A DNA stretch of 51,637 nucleotides from Mesotaenium endlicherianum. Lineage: Eukaryota; Streptophyta; Zygnematophyceae; Zygnematales; Mesotaeniaceae. The position numbers were made by a program, and so were the translations under genes. Under the pieces are notes generated by a model, which saw only the letters and a program-made list of their open reading frames with translations, was not told the origin of the DNA and did not search any database. The stretch covers positions 13,005 to 64,641 of the forward strand of contig WELA01009562.1 of the NCBI GenBank assembly GCA_009602735.1, given 5' to 3'. Below are positions 21,423-31,990 of the stretch, in pieces. Each line of letters begins with the position of its first letter. The stretch's first letter is position 1.

Positions 21423-22663
21423 TGTCGCGACTACTATCCGTTTGACGGTGCCGCACGCGCAGCGCAAGCTACGGCCACCCAGGTACGGAAAGTCAACGTT
21501 GACTCACCCACCACTTGACTAATTTCGTCGCAGTCAGCGGGTATGTCGGCATCAAGACCATTGGCAAGGGGTCAATGTCAATGTGCCCCACACCCAAGAA
21601 TGGGGGAGGTTTTGACAGCATAGACAGCCGCGAGACTAGAAGCTGGGGATCAGTGATACGCCGCCCAGCAGGTACCAAGTCCGGTACAGCGTGATTGGCA
21701 GATTAAGCCAGGTCATGGCCGCAATGCCAAGATAGATTACGGCCGCTCGGTTGGGAATCTTGAGCAAGTGGCATTTGCTTGTACACACCGCTCAGGAGTT
21801 CTTAGCCATGAGCCAATCAGGCGTGACTGCCAGCTGAGAAGCTAAGCAGCCACGCGCGACAGTCACAGGGTGTGCATGCATGCTGAGTGACCACATGGCT
21901 AGGCAGAAGCGACATGCAGCTAAGCTTTGTGACTAAGCACGGCATTCTCGAAAGATGACGCTGTGTGGTCCCTGCAAAAGGCACGAATCTTGCCTGAGAC
22001 ATGTCATTCACTTTCACGCACTTTTGCCAAGAAGCAGAAGAAGCAGAAGAAGCAGAAGGAAGGAGAAGAAGGGCGCGAAGAAGAAGAAGGAGTTCCCAAG
22101 GCCATTGGAGGGCCGAGGCCCCACGCTTCTGCCGACGCTGAAGATTCTTCTCAGTGTATCATAGATAAGTTAGGATTGTAAGAGTTCCCAAGAGGGAATC
22201 TCACTGTTGAAAGCAGGAGGACTGCAGAATAGAATCTGCTAGGAGATTAGCACAGATTTGGCCGAACGCCAGAAGTGTGTGTGAAGCAGCCTTAAAATGG
22301 TGAGTTGTGTGTTAGTTTCCAAGTTCTCAGAAGTCGCATTCGCATCTCGAAGAGAGAGGGTAGTATTGGCAGATAAAGCTCTCAGTGAAGAACTGAGTGA
22401 GCCTAGCCTGGCAGTGAAGAGCTGTTAAGGCGCGGTGTTAAGTGAAGAGCTTGACCCAGGCCAGCATAGACGTGTAGTTTCAGAGTTTTGTAAGCTGTGA
22501 CTTTGTGAAAGTTAAGCGAAAGCCTGAAGGGCGATTTTCTCTGAACCTGACGTTGTATGTCAAGTTGCTTAGAGTGTGATTTCTGCAAACTACAATTTGC
22601 TCGCCTGTGAACCCAAGAACCTTAAGGCATAAAGCCTATGTGGAAGTAAGAGACTTCCGTCCT
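21423..22663 (+). repeat. Copy A repeat A1 (5')
   Basis: 1,241 bases, matching A2 at 31993-33224 almost throughout. It begins TGTCGCGACTACTATCC and ends CCGTCCT. It contains a purine-rich GAAGCA array (about 22031-22100) and, at 22321, the sequence complementary to the primer site. No B repeat is attached to it, unlike the 3' side. Confidence 0.93.
22293..22334 (+). promoter_or_regulatory. Putative transcription start / self-primer region of copy A
   Basis: AAGTTCTCAGAAGT at 22321-22334 is the exact reverse complement of the 14 bases just after A1 (22664-22677). In Tf1/sushi elements the first bases of the mRNA prime reverse transcription in this way, so transcription may start here. A TATA-like TTAAAATG lies about 25-28 bases upstream (22293-22300). 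Copy B keeps both features. Confidence 0.55.
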
Positions 22664-22677
22664 ACTTCTGAGAACTT
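22664..22677 (+). other. Putative primer-binding site, self-priming type
   Basis: ACTTCTGAGAACTT directly follows A1. It does not start with TGG as a tRNA primer site would, and it is perfectly complementary to 22321-22334 inside A1. Copy B has the same arrangement with 15 matching bases. Confidence 0.6.
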
Positions 22678-22786
22678 CGGTTCCGTGGTTCAGGTGAATA
22701 GAAATTCCCAAGCAAATTGGGGATTGAGGCCTGTGAGGGCCGCTGGTGCTCAACCTGGAAGGGGACCCGGAGAAATTCAACTGTAC

Positions 22787-24973
22787 ATGCGGTTGAGGAG
22801 TGGAAGACTCTACTACCCTGTGGAGCCTGCGAAAGGTTCTGATGCAAGCCAGAGTCCACAAGGAAGTGAGACATCTGAGCGCACGGATAACCTGTGGAGT
22901 GAGCAACCGTCGGGAGACGAGTCTCGCCATACTGCCACGAACGGTGAGAATCCGTATAACAAGCGAGCCTTTGTACCCAATTTGGGCAGAGAGCACGACG
23001 TGTGGGGTAAAGATAGTGAGTCTTGGTCACCATTTGAAATGACTGGTGATGATAAGGATGAAAATCCTAAGTTCAAGCTGCCTACAAAGTGTTTTAGTGG
23101 ACGAACCGGTGGAAATAGTCTCACTTTCGAAGAATTTGATGAGATCTATTGGGCTGATTTCTTTGAGAAAATCCAAAAGGATTCTTCTTACACTCAGTCA
23201 GTCGCTTTTATAAGCTTGGTTCAGTACTTGGACAAGGATGCCTTGTTGCTTTATTGCCAATTCCGGAAGGATGAGAACCTTATCCAGGAATGGGCGTTTG
23301 ACGAGCAAAAGAAGGCGAGGGATTTAAAAATCCAGAAAGAGGCTGCGAAAGCCCGCCTGTCCGCTTTGTCATCAAGAAGAGCAATACCTGTTGCACCTGT
23401 TGAGAGCGTAGACTTAGCTGCACTACCACAAGAATTAACAGATGCCATGAAGCAACTCACCGAGGGTCAGCAGCGAGCGGCTACTCGAGATGATGATGCT
23501 GGGTCTGTCGCAGATTTGCGTAAAGTATGTGCGGATTTGTCTGAAAAGATTGCTAATGCTCAGGAACGAGTAACCCGCAGGACTGCACCTTTTATAGGGC
23601 AGCATGGTGATAGTGCCACAACGGAAGCAAGCCATGCGCAAGCATTGGCTAGTTGCCGTAGGGATATGGAGGCTTGGGATGACCAGTTAGACTCTGAGCA
23701 CTGTCTGCGTCGTTTCTTTAAGTTGCTTGAAGCAAAATTCCCAGAGGATCGCAGTCTTAAGGTGCACCGTTATGTGCATTTTGTCCGTCAGAAGAACGAG
23801 ACAGTGATGGACGTCAAATCCAGATTGGTAGACCTTGCCAAGAAGGCAGGAATCTATGAGCCTAGGATTGTGGCTGACAAATTCCTATTGTGCCTAGGTA
23901 AAGACACAGATCGGGAGGTTAGGCCGCACCTATCTGCAAAACGCGGAATTGACTGGAACATCGACGAGGCTGTTGAAATAGCACGCAATGTCGAGGAAGG
24001 TAAAGTCTGGTACAAAGAGGCGTCCAGGACGCTTATAGCTCCTGAGAGAAGGGAGGAATCCTTTCAGCCTAAGGCAAATAGCTCTAATTTTCAATTTAAA
24101 AGGAAGAGCGGGTCTTTCAATACGTTTGCTAAGCACGCCAACACTGCTGAGACAGCAGAGGGCTGTTGGAATTGCGGAAAATCAGGACATCAGAAGAGAG
24201 ATTGTCCGTACCCGGATGCTAAGCAATTGTCTGCTAGCAAGGCGCAGGTATACGCACATTGCAGCAAAAAGGGACACTCAGAAGATGAGTGTTGGTTTAA
24301 GAACCCAAATTTGAAGCCACCATGGGCTAATGCTGCCACGAAAGAGTCAGATAAGGGTAAGAAAAAGGAGAAAGATAACTATGGTAACCGGAAGAGTAAC
24401 CAGAAGTATGATGCTATGAGTGCAGAGATTGCAGAGTTGAAAGCTCTATTCGCAAGACTAAATGTGCCTAATGTCTATTATGATGCAGATGTGGCTCAAA
24501 AGACCGTCTGTAAAGGCGAGAAGCTGACACCTGAGAAGGCCGTGGCTGCAACGGCTGCGGAGCGCGCAAATCATGACCGTCTGGTTCCAAGGAATGCTGG
24601 GAAGCTTCCTCAGACCTTTCGGATCACTCTCGATGAGAACGAGATTGCGCAGCTACGACAAGCCAAGCCTGGGCCACGCAAGACATTTAGTTTTTTGCTG
24701 GAAAAGCTGAAGGCTCTGGTGGAACACCGGATTCAGCACATTCCTTGTCTTTCACTTGCTGATCTGCGTCTTACGTATCCTTTCACGGTTGAAGAAGCCG
24801 GACGGCAGTTGGACATAGCTGAGGAAGGCGCAAACAGCGCTTCGCTGCCTACTAATTTCAGCACTGTGAGAGTGCAGAACAAGGATAGAGTTTTGACGTT
24901 CAACGACTGGGCCGCTCCCAATATCCTATTGGACACTGGCGCACAGCCAGTAATCTGGGAAAGCGAGCTGTGA
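22787..24973 (+). pseudogene. Copy A Gag and start of protease
   Basis: First in-frame ATG at 22787 (MRLRSGRLYYPVEP); the frame is also open upstream into A1. The N-terminal third is polar. The middle has the Gag-capsid-like stretch (LRRFFKLLEAKFPEDRSLKV to VDLAKKAGIYEPRIVADKFL). Two CCHC knuckles follow: CWNCGKSGHQKRDC is intact, while the second reads YAHCSKKGHSEDEC because its first Cys is mutated (copy B keeps CAHC). The frame runs without a stop into the protease active site ILLDTGAQPVI and then breaks through a one-base loss near 24955. Gag and protease were one polyprotein. Confidence 0.85.
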
Positions 24974-25583
24974 AAGCTCTGGGATTGACGGCAAGGGACC
25001 TGAAAAAAAGTCCTTTTCAGTTGAGGACTGCATCTGGGCAGATTTCAAAGTCTTGTGGAATTACCTGCAAGCCTGTGAAAATCACAATAAACTTGGGGAA
25101 ACCTGAGGAGGCGTCACTGTTCATGGAATGCACGGTGACAGAGGCAGAGAACTATGATGTTCTCTTGGGGACAGAAGCCCTGATTCCCCTGGGTATGGTC
25201 ATCGACCTGCGGAAGCAGAGGGTGACTTACCAGTCAACAGATCGGCAGCCAACAGGAGAAATTCCTGTAAAAATGGTTTGCTCGGGAGAGGCGAACTACG
25301 GACTGCTAGACTGTTGTGTGAATGACCGGTATCCAGGCCATTATGTCCTCATCATGCAACGCGAAGAGGAGGGCTACACCAACGTCAACATGCCGACTCC
25401 CTTGGTTTGGCAACCTCAGATTGTGGAGCAACTGGAAGCTGTGAGTAACAGGGACCGTGGCCCGCAAGAGCTGCTGCCAGTTCCCTATCCAGTTAAGTCT
25501 GCCGCCAATTTGATGCTTGGAGTAGACCCGCTGCCGCAAAGCATTGTGAGGATGGAGGATCCTTTTTGCAGGAGAGGAGTAGT
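24974..25583 (+). pseudogene. Copy A aspartic protease, remainder
   Basis: After the frameshift the retropepsin-like domain continues (VKALGLTARDLKKSPFQLRT, MECTVTEAENYDVLLGTEAL, PLGMVIDLRKQRVTY). The DTGA active site is upstream in the Gag frame and the second half of the fold, LLGTEALIPLGMVID, fits the ILG/LLG region of retroviral-type proteases. It is fused without a stop to the methyltransferase, so Gag-PR-DNMT was one reading frame. It would mature the polyprotein in the particle. Confidence 0.75.
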
Positions 25584-26560
25584 AGTGCTGGAATTGTTCG
25601 CTGGACTTGGTTTTGGAACCATCTCACTGATTCAGCGAGGTATCCAGGTATCCAAAGTGCTGTATGTGACAATGATGCGGGTGCCTTCACAGCATTTAAG
25701 GAGGTCATGAGTCAGATGCGGCAAATGTACCATTTCAAGGCGTTGGTTCCTACTGATTCTAGGTTAGTACGTCTTGCTGGAGGGAACATTCTTGATGTGA
25801 AGTCTGAGGACCTGTATGGTTACAGGATTGACTGGATCTTTGCGGGATGCCCTTGTCAACCTTTTTCACAAGCTGGGAACAGGAGGGGATTCAATGACCC
25901 GCAAGTACAACACTGGGGATGGATGGTGAAAATCATCAGCATGCTGCGGGAACGCCAGCATCTCTACCCACCAGTGTTTGTGATTGAGAATGTACATCCA
26001 GGGATGGATTATAACCAGATGAAGCCAGGAGATCCATGGCTGGTCTTCGACTCCACCCTGGGTCATCATGTATTGATCAACGACGCCAGGCACGGAGGAC
26101 TCTCACACCGGGCCAGACTATTCTGGACCAACGGCATGTCCATTGAAGTCCTGAGGGAGATGGAGGAGATTACGCGGGGCACACCAACAGCAGTATCTGT
26201 GGGAGAAGCACTGATGGTGGAAACCAAGCCAGTGATCAGGAGGGATTCCTACCCACAGTACGTTGTCAACGAGCCAGGCCGGCCAAGGGTGGTGCTGCCC
26301 ACCTTCACGGCATACCCAGGATCACGCGCATTCGTGAATGGAGGACCAGGAATGGTCAAGAATGCGCACGACAGAAAAGCACAGTGGAGAGAGCCGACAG
26401 CTGAAGAGAAGGGAAGGTGCCTGGGGGTACCCAACTCCATTGCACAAGAAATTGTTGCGATGGTGGGACAGGACGACGGTGGGAAGATATTCGGCAATAT
26501 GATTGGGCATCACTCCATGACGTGGTTCGTGGAGACAGTTATGACTTGGCAGCAGATGAC
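25584..26560 (+). pseudogene. Copy A C5-cytosine DNA methyltransferase domain
   Basis: The canonical motifs are in order: I (VLELFAGLGFGTISLIQRGI), a one-base deletion at about 25668 in motif II, IV (PCQPFS, catalytic Cys codon 25854-25856), VI (VFVIENV, 25974-25994), VIII (SHRARLFWTNG, ~26102-26134) and X (FGNMIGHHSMTWFVETVM, ~26491). The family transfers methyl from SAM to C5 of cytosine. HRARxFW in motif VIII and the GIQVxKVLYV stretch recall DNMT3-type enzymes, while PCQPFS resembles bacterial Dcm; I leave the subfamily open. All catalytic residues are intact in both copies, although each copy is broken elsewhere. Confidence 0.9.
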
Positions 26561-28584
26561 GTTCTCTGACAAGCCTATGCCCAGGCCAAGACCGGTAACA
26601 ATTTGGAGTCCATGTGGTGCCAACCTCTGACCAGAGAGCTATCAGAGAAGCGCATCAGCAACAAGAAGAATATGGTGTTGAAAGGGACGCAGCTGAGGCT
26701 GACCAAGATGAAACACTTAGAGAAACCAGAGTGGCAGAGCTGACCAGGTGTCAAGACCTATTGGCGCGAATTGACAATCAGATGGCGGCTCTACACGACC
26801 CTCTGGAAAGAGAGCTGCAAAGGCTGCGAGAAGACGTAGCCATGGAAGACCACGCCACTGGTGCAGCAAACCCTTTGGTGAGCGCTGCAGTAAGCAAATC
26901 ACAGGAGGTCCCATTATCTGCAGAACGCTCCAGCCAAATATTTGTGAGGATGCCGGAATGGGAGGAAAAGACCACTTCTGAGTAACGGAACATGGCCCAA
27001 GACCAGGTCTACGGAAGCCCATCCCCAGACGCGGCAATGTCAAGATATGAAGAACGCTAGTGCAATATTGGCAAATGGGCCGAAGAATGCAGTCAGAATT
27101 CAGGAAATTCTGGAGGGTCTGGAAAGACCATTTGCCTGGAGGTGATTTCTGAAGAACGCAGGAAGGAGACGGTCGAGAGATTGCCCGCCATATCTGTTCT
27201 GATGAGCCCAGAGCCAGAGGCCAAAGGGCAACCACAAGACACAGTTGGCAGCACAGCTGAGTCGATCACCAGGCAAATTATGGAGCAATTACTGGAAGCA
27301 GACGTCCCTCGACTCAAGGAAGAGAAAGTGGCGAAAGCAGCTCTCGCTCTACAGTCAGCCATCATCAACATGGCGAGGCTCAACACAGGAGGGGATGAAG
27401 AATCGCCGCCTCCTGGAACAGAGAAGCCAAAGGAGGGAGAGGATACAGAGATGCAAAGCCTCTCAGAGTTGGAGTTGCCATCACTCAACAATGGAGGGGA
27501 CGCCAGGGAAGAAATTCCACGTTTTCCTACGCTAGAGTTAGATCTGCTTGACTAACAGGAGCTGAGGACAGACGACTGGGTAGCTGACCACCTGATGGGA
27601 CCAAGCCCGGCAGATCTTTATGAAGAACTAAGGTCACCAACATCCAGTACCCCTGCTGCCAGTTTTTTAGTGGCAGAGCCCAAGTCAACAGCACGACCGC
27701 CGCAACGATAGGAGGTGACTGCCTGCACTGCTAAAGTGGAGACAGCGCAAGGTAAGCCTGAGAGTCGTGCAAGCAGACCAAGGAAGGTGGCCCGTGAGGG
27801 TAACGCATCTTTTAAGAGGATGCTAAAGCAATATTTCAAGCATAAGGGGAAGGCTCAGAGAGAGGGCGCTCCGCGAGGAACCACAGCCCCACCTCCTCCG
27901 CCTCTGCGGGATATTCTGCAGAGAGAGGGAGAGGACGGCTTGATTCGCAGGGCAATGGCATTGGGCATTAGTATGCCGCCAGGCATTAACACGCCCTTGT
28001 TGCAACTATCAGATCTTAGGATGCAGAGGCCGGAGGCACCTGCTCCCATGACACCTGCAATTCCAGAATGGGAACTGATGGATTTGAGAAACATCATCAG
28101 CCGCTTAACCGCAGCAAACGATGCTTTTCTCGCACAACTAGCGGCACCTCAAAGGCCGCAAACGTTGACGCAGGCATGGACGGTCACACCACTTGCAAGG
28201 GAGGAGTATGGCACGACCGTCGCCCGCATGGCTATTATTGAGCAAGAGTGGGGCTAAGTAATCGGCCCTAGGACAGATCCTGCAGGTTGGCCTATGACAA
28301 ACCAACCTCGGCCACGTGAAGAAGGAGGAACCGGGACCAGTTGGACTGCAATCGACGAGGAAATGTTCCTGAGGCAACCCATCCGGAGGCGCCTGACGTA
28401 CACCTCACCGCAGGAGAGTCGACGTGTCATTGGGAAAGGTAAAAAGTCTAGGAAACAGGCTGCAGAGCCTATGGCAACGGAGGAGCAAGCTGCAAAGCCC
28501 GCCACCCCATCTCCTAAGAATCAGGCAAAAAAGCCTGAGGGCCAGGATGAGGGCGGAAAACCCCCACCTGCACCCAAGGAATAG
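26561..28584 (+). pseudogene. Copy A linker between methyltransferase and RT
   Basis: Aligned by eye with copy B's open linker, but this copy carries in-frame stops near 26983, 27057, 27553, 27709 and 28255 besides the shared UAG. It begins with a helical, Glu/Arg-rich segment (HQQQEEYGVERDAAEADQ). It continues with polar Pro-rich sequence, a helical patch (STAESITRQIMEQLLEA), a basic patch (RASRPRKVAREGN) and Pro/Lys-rich sequence. No domain is recognised; probably a tether or nucleic-acid-binding region. Confidence 0.7.
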
Positions 28585-28590
28585 CAACTA
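28582..28590 (+). promoter_or_regulatory. Putative UAG readthrough site before RT
   Basis: TAG CAA CTA at 28582-28590. TAG-CAR-YYA is the tobamovirus-type readthrough context. The frame on both sides is open: upstream PPPAPKE, downstream QLLDAFVGEK running directly into RT. Copy B has TAG CAA CGA at the same place (42217-42209). It is the only stop shared by both copies. Confidence 0.55.
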
Positions 28591-29547
28591 CTGGATGCCT
28601 TTGTTGGGGAGAAGCAACTTGAAACTGAGACTTTTATCATTGGGAAAATGGTATCAGCCCAGCAGAGAGCACAAGTAGAAAGGTTGCTGAAGAAACACCG
28701 CAAGGTGTTTGCTTTTACTAAAGAGGAGATTGGTAGAACCACTGCCAGTGTGTGTGAAATCACACTAACTACTGATAACCTAGTCAGACTTGGGCCGCAT
28801 AAGCTCAATCAGACAGAGTGGGACTGTGTGGAGAAAACTTGCGAAGAGCTGCATAAGCTCCGCATGATTGAAAAATCTACCTCAGTGCATGGGGCTTCCA
28901 CAGTAGTAGTCGCTAAAAAGGACGAGGCCGGCAATTACATTGCCACTCGTATGTGTGGAGATTACAGCCGACTGAATCTCTACACGGAGCCAGACAGCTA
29001 TGTGATGCCTACACCGGAGCGGATCTTGGTAATTGTCACCACCGAAAAGGTGTTCAGCATCATCGATCTGCGCCAAGGCTTCAACCAGATCCCTGTGAAT
29101 ATAGAAGATCGAGGTAAGACCGCTTTCTGGGCTCAAAGGGAACTTTGGCAATGGATAGTAATGCCATTTGGGCTGAAAAATGCCCCAGCCATATTTCAGA
29201 GGACTATGGATGAAGTGTTGGAGGGGCTGGATTTTGCTAAACCATATATTGACGATGTGGTAGTATTCAGCAAGTCCATAGAGGAGAACCTCGAGCACTT
29301 GAAACAAGTGTTCCAGCGCCTGGAGAAATTCCAGATGAAGCTGCATCCTGGGAAGTGCAGATTCTTTGAGGCACACGTGCCTTACCTAGGACATGAGATT
29401 GGGAACAATGCTATGTCCCCTCAGGCTGTGAAGACTGAGGCCATTTACAAGATACCTGCACCTGCGAATGTGTCTAAGCTGAAAGCTCTGTTAGGGCTAA
29501 GCAGATACTATCGTAAGTTTGTGAAGGATTATAGCAGAATTGCTTAA
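28585..29547 (+). pseudogene. Copy A reverse transcriptase
   Basis: Open from the codon after UAG to TAA 29545-29547. It has the standard gypsy RT blocks: ATRMCGDYSRLNLYTEPDSY, VFSIIDLRQGFNQIPV, WQWIVMPFGLKNAPAIFQRT, the catalytic YIDDVVVF (~29245-29268) and YLGHEIGNNA, then thumb/connection ALLGLSRYYRKFVKDYSRIA. The TAA after SRIA replaces a Lys codon seen in copy B. The RT core itself appears intact. It copies element RNA into DNA inside the particle. Confidence 0.92.
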
Positions 29548-30182
29548 CCCCTGACGGAACTCCTGAAAAAGGATGTGCCTTTTGTGTGGACAGAAGCTCA
29601 GGAGAAAGCCATGAACGTGCTTAAGGAGCGGCTGGTAACAGCCCCAGTCTTGCAAACACCTGAGTACTCCAAGCCGTTCAATCTGCACACTGCGTGGAGT
29701 CGTGTGGGAATTGGCGCAGTACTCACTCAGGCCACAAGCCCTAGAGAGGAGTATGTCATTGCCTATGCCTCCCGCTCTAACAATCGAGCGGAGAGCAACT
29801 ACTCATCCTCAAAGGAGAGCTGCTGGCAGTGGTTTGGGCTGTCACACACTTCAGAGAGTATCTGTGGGGAAGACCCTTCACGCTGATCACGGATCACTCA
29901 CCATTACTATGGCTGATGAAGAATGGAGACCTCACTGGTAAGTTGGCTCGCTGGGCTCTTGAGCTGCAAGAGTACCAAATGACGGTGGTACACAGAGCAG
30001 GAGTGCTCAACAACGACGCCGATGGACTCAGCAAAAACCCAGACCCATCTTCAGACGACAGAACAGGAGCTCGAGAGGATGAAGATCCGAGCAGCCTAGC
30101 AGAGTTGGTGGCCTGCCTAGCCAAAATGGCTGGAATGGTAGCATCAGGTGAAGCTGAGCCTCTACCTTTGTTTAGTCCATAG
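29548..30182 (+). pseudogene. Copy A RNase H domain, frameshifted
   Basis: Starts PLTELLKKDVPFVWTEAQEK and shows the Ty3-type RNase H blocks: VLQTPEYSKPFNLHTAWSRV, YVIAYASRSNN, then after a one-base loss near 29810 LLAVVWAVTHFREYLWGRPF, TLITDHSPLLWLMKNGDL and RWALELQEYQMTVVHRAG. The first catalytic Asp is Ala here (GCG 29692-29694) and Asp in copy B. The domain is not functional in this copy. Confidence 0.85.
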
Positions 30183-31430
30183 ATCTAGAAAGATCAAGCT
30201 ATTATGCACTGGCTGAAGACGGGAATTCACTTGGAAGGGCTATCAGTGAAGGAAAAGGACCAGGTAAGCCATTGAGCTAAAAGGTTTTGCTGGAAGCGCA
30301 ACCACCTCTTCAAAATTGAAGGTACTGGTCAGGAGAAGTTAGTGCCACACCCATCAGGAGACGAGCTCTTGTGCAGGAAATGCACGAGAACATTGGAACT
30401 ATGGTGTCAAGAAGACATATAGTCTTTTAAAACTGTCTTACTGGTGGAGGGGCATGAAGCAGCACTGTGAAGATGTGATCAAGGCTTGCCAAAGCTGTGA
30501 TCGCGTCAAGGCTGGTTCTACACAGCAACATCCACACTTGCAACCTTTGCCAATCATGGGCCTAGGCTACCGCTGGAGCTGCAATCTCGCAGGTGAGCTA
30601 CCGCTGTCTAAGCGAGGTAACAAGTATATCATGGTCATGATTGAGCATTTCTCTAAGTGGATAGAGGTCGTGCCTCTGACTGCTAAGGAGAGTCTAGGGA
30701 CCGCGGAAGCGCTCCTCAATGGTGTGATTGTGCGTCATGGAGCTCCAGCAAAAGTGCTCACAGACCAAGGGTCTGAGTTCCAAGGGTCTTTTCAGAAACT
30801 CTTGGATAGATGCTTCATCGATCATCGCACTACGTCTAGTGATCATCCGCAAGCAAATGGTCTGGCAAAAAGAATGGTGCAAACCGTTAAGTCTGCTTTG
30901 CTCAAGTTTTGCCTCGAGCATGACAAGCGTGACTGGGATCTGGCCCTGCCATGGCTGGTTATGGGTTACAGATTTAGCAAGCAGGCTGCCTTGGCGAATT
31001 ACTCGCCATATCAGATACTGTTTGGCAGAAGTCCAGTAGTGCCCAGCAGCATCAAGCAGGAGATTGATTAGGTGAAAGACCTGGACAGCCCTGATGAACT
31101 GCTAAAGGTGATGGTACGCCGTAAGGCGTTATTTGAGCGCATGATGCCGGCTACACTGGACAATCTGAAAATTGCACAAAAAAGAGATACGCAGCGTTAC
31201 GCCAGGACGCGAGACGGGAGTTACCGCATGCAGATGACGCAGATTCAAGAAGGAGACTTTGTCTACCGCAAGCGCCAGACCAAGACCACCATCGACACCA
31301 GTTCAGGTGCAGTGATCTTACGCGTGAAACATGCGTTTGACAATGGTGTGTTAGAACTGGAAGGTTCTGATGGTAAAACCATGAGAGACCACGTGCAAAA
31401 TTGTTCACTATGCCATTTGCCGAATATTGA
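30183..31430 (+). pseudogene. Copy A integrase, degraded
   Basis: The zinc-binding HHCC region is frameshifted near 30390, while the second half (ACQSCDRVKAG) is readable from 30454. The DDE core follows: YRWSCNLAGELPLSKRGNKY (first Asp mutated to Asn, ~30582), KVLTDQGSEFQGSF (second Asp kept), and HPQANGLAKRMVQTVKSALL, where the catalytic Glu is Lys (AAA 30868-30870). A stop (TAG 31069-31071) separates the core from the C-terminal part (VKDLDSPDELL to VQNCSLCHLPN). This copy cannot encode active integrase. Confidence 0.88.
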
Positions 31431-31475
31431 TCCTACGGTTAGGGTTGTGCCCGAAGAATTGGTGCCAGCCACGCC

Positions 31476-31605
31476 TTGTGCCAGCTGCAAAGTGCTAGAT
31501 GATCAGGAAGCAATGGTAACTTGCGATAAGTGTGGTGCCCGTTGGCACACTTTCTGCATTGGCGAAGAAGAGATTATGGCAGGACAATGGGAATGTCCTG
31601 ACTGC
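31476..31605 (+). CDS. Copy A PHD finger at the C-terminus of Pol
   Basis: C4HC3 pattern: CASC, then CDKC, WHTFC and WECPDC, with the conserved Trp two before the last Cys pair. PHD fingers bind histone H3 tails. Here the domain sits where chromoviruses carry a chromodomain, so it may steer integration or retain the complex on chromatin (inference). The frame is open from 31072 and stops at 31701 (ends ERE GCKRN), about 90 bases after the finger and overlapping the start of B1. Confidence 0.88.
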
Positions 31606-31674
31606 CTTCCTAAACCCCTAGCCGCAGGGCTGGCAAATTATAGCTTTCAGAGAAAAGGCAGGGACGCCTCAGCT

Positions 31675-31686
31675 GAAAGGGAGGGG
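31675..31686 (+). other. Polypurine tract of copy A
   Basis: GAAAGGGAGGGG directly precedes TGTAAG, the start of B1. This is the expected plus-strand primer position and shows that, at the level of reverse transcription, the LTR begins with B. The identical tract is at the same place in copy B (39125-39114, minus). Confidence 0.75.
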
Positions 31687-31990
31687 TGTAAGCGGAATTA
31701 AGGCAAGGCAAGTATTTTTAAATTTTCTGCTAAAGTCCTAGGATAAGCAGACGGTGAGAGCTGGGGGAAGGAGAACGTTGCCCTGAGTATTGGTCATGGT
31801 TGCATGGTGCAAATTCAAGAGCCCAGGGATGGGTTAACCCTGGTAAGGCTGGTCACCGACACACGTGCGAAGATCGATCGACCATGTTTCCCCGCACGTG
31901 AGGAGGGCCACCGATACATCCACCAGGTCGAAGGCACACGTGCTGAAAGGCTACACACGTGCGAAGGGACCGACACTGTTAGGCACGACA
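31687..31990 (+). repeat. Copy A repeat B1
   Basis: 304 bases from TGTAAGCGG to GGCACGACA, repeated as B2 at 33225-33529. It contains four CACGTG palindromes at 31862, 31895, 31937 and 31956. It is joined through GC (31991-31992) to A2. Confidence 0.92.

Noticed and set aside
22607..22786. Upstream extension of Gag into repeat A1
   Set aside because: Open frame without an ATG; it only reflects absence of stops, and the first ATG is at 22787 in copy A and 48161 in copy B.
27110..27140. GGSGKT in copy A linker, resembling a Walker A motif
   Set aside because: The spacing does not fit GxxxxGK[ST], and copy B has SAKT at the same place.
31072..31475. Chromodomain after the integrase core
   Set aside because: The segment shows the usual integrase C-terminal beta region (EGDFVYRKRQ) but no chromodomain aromatic cage; a PHD finger follows instead.
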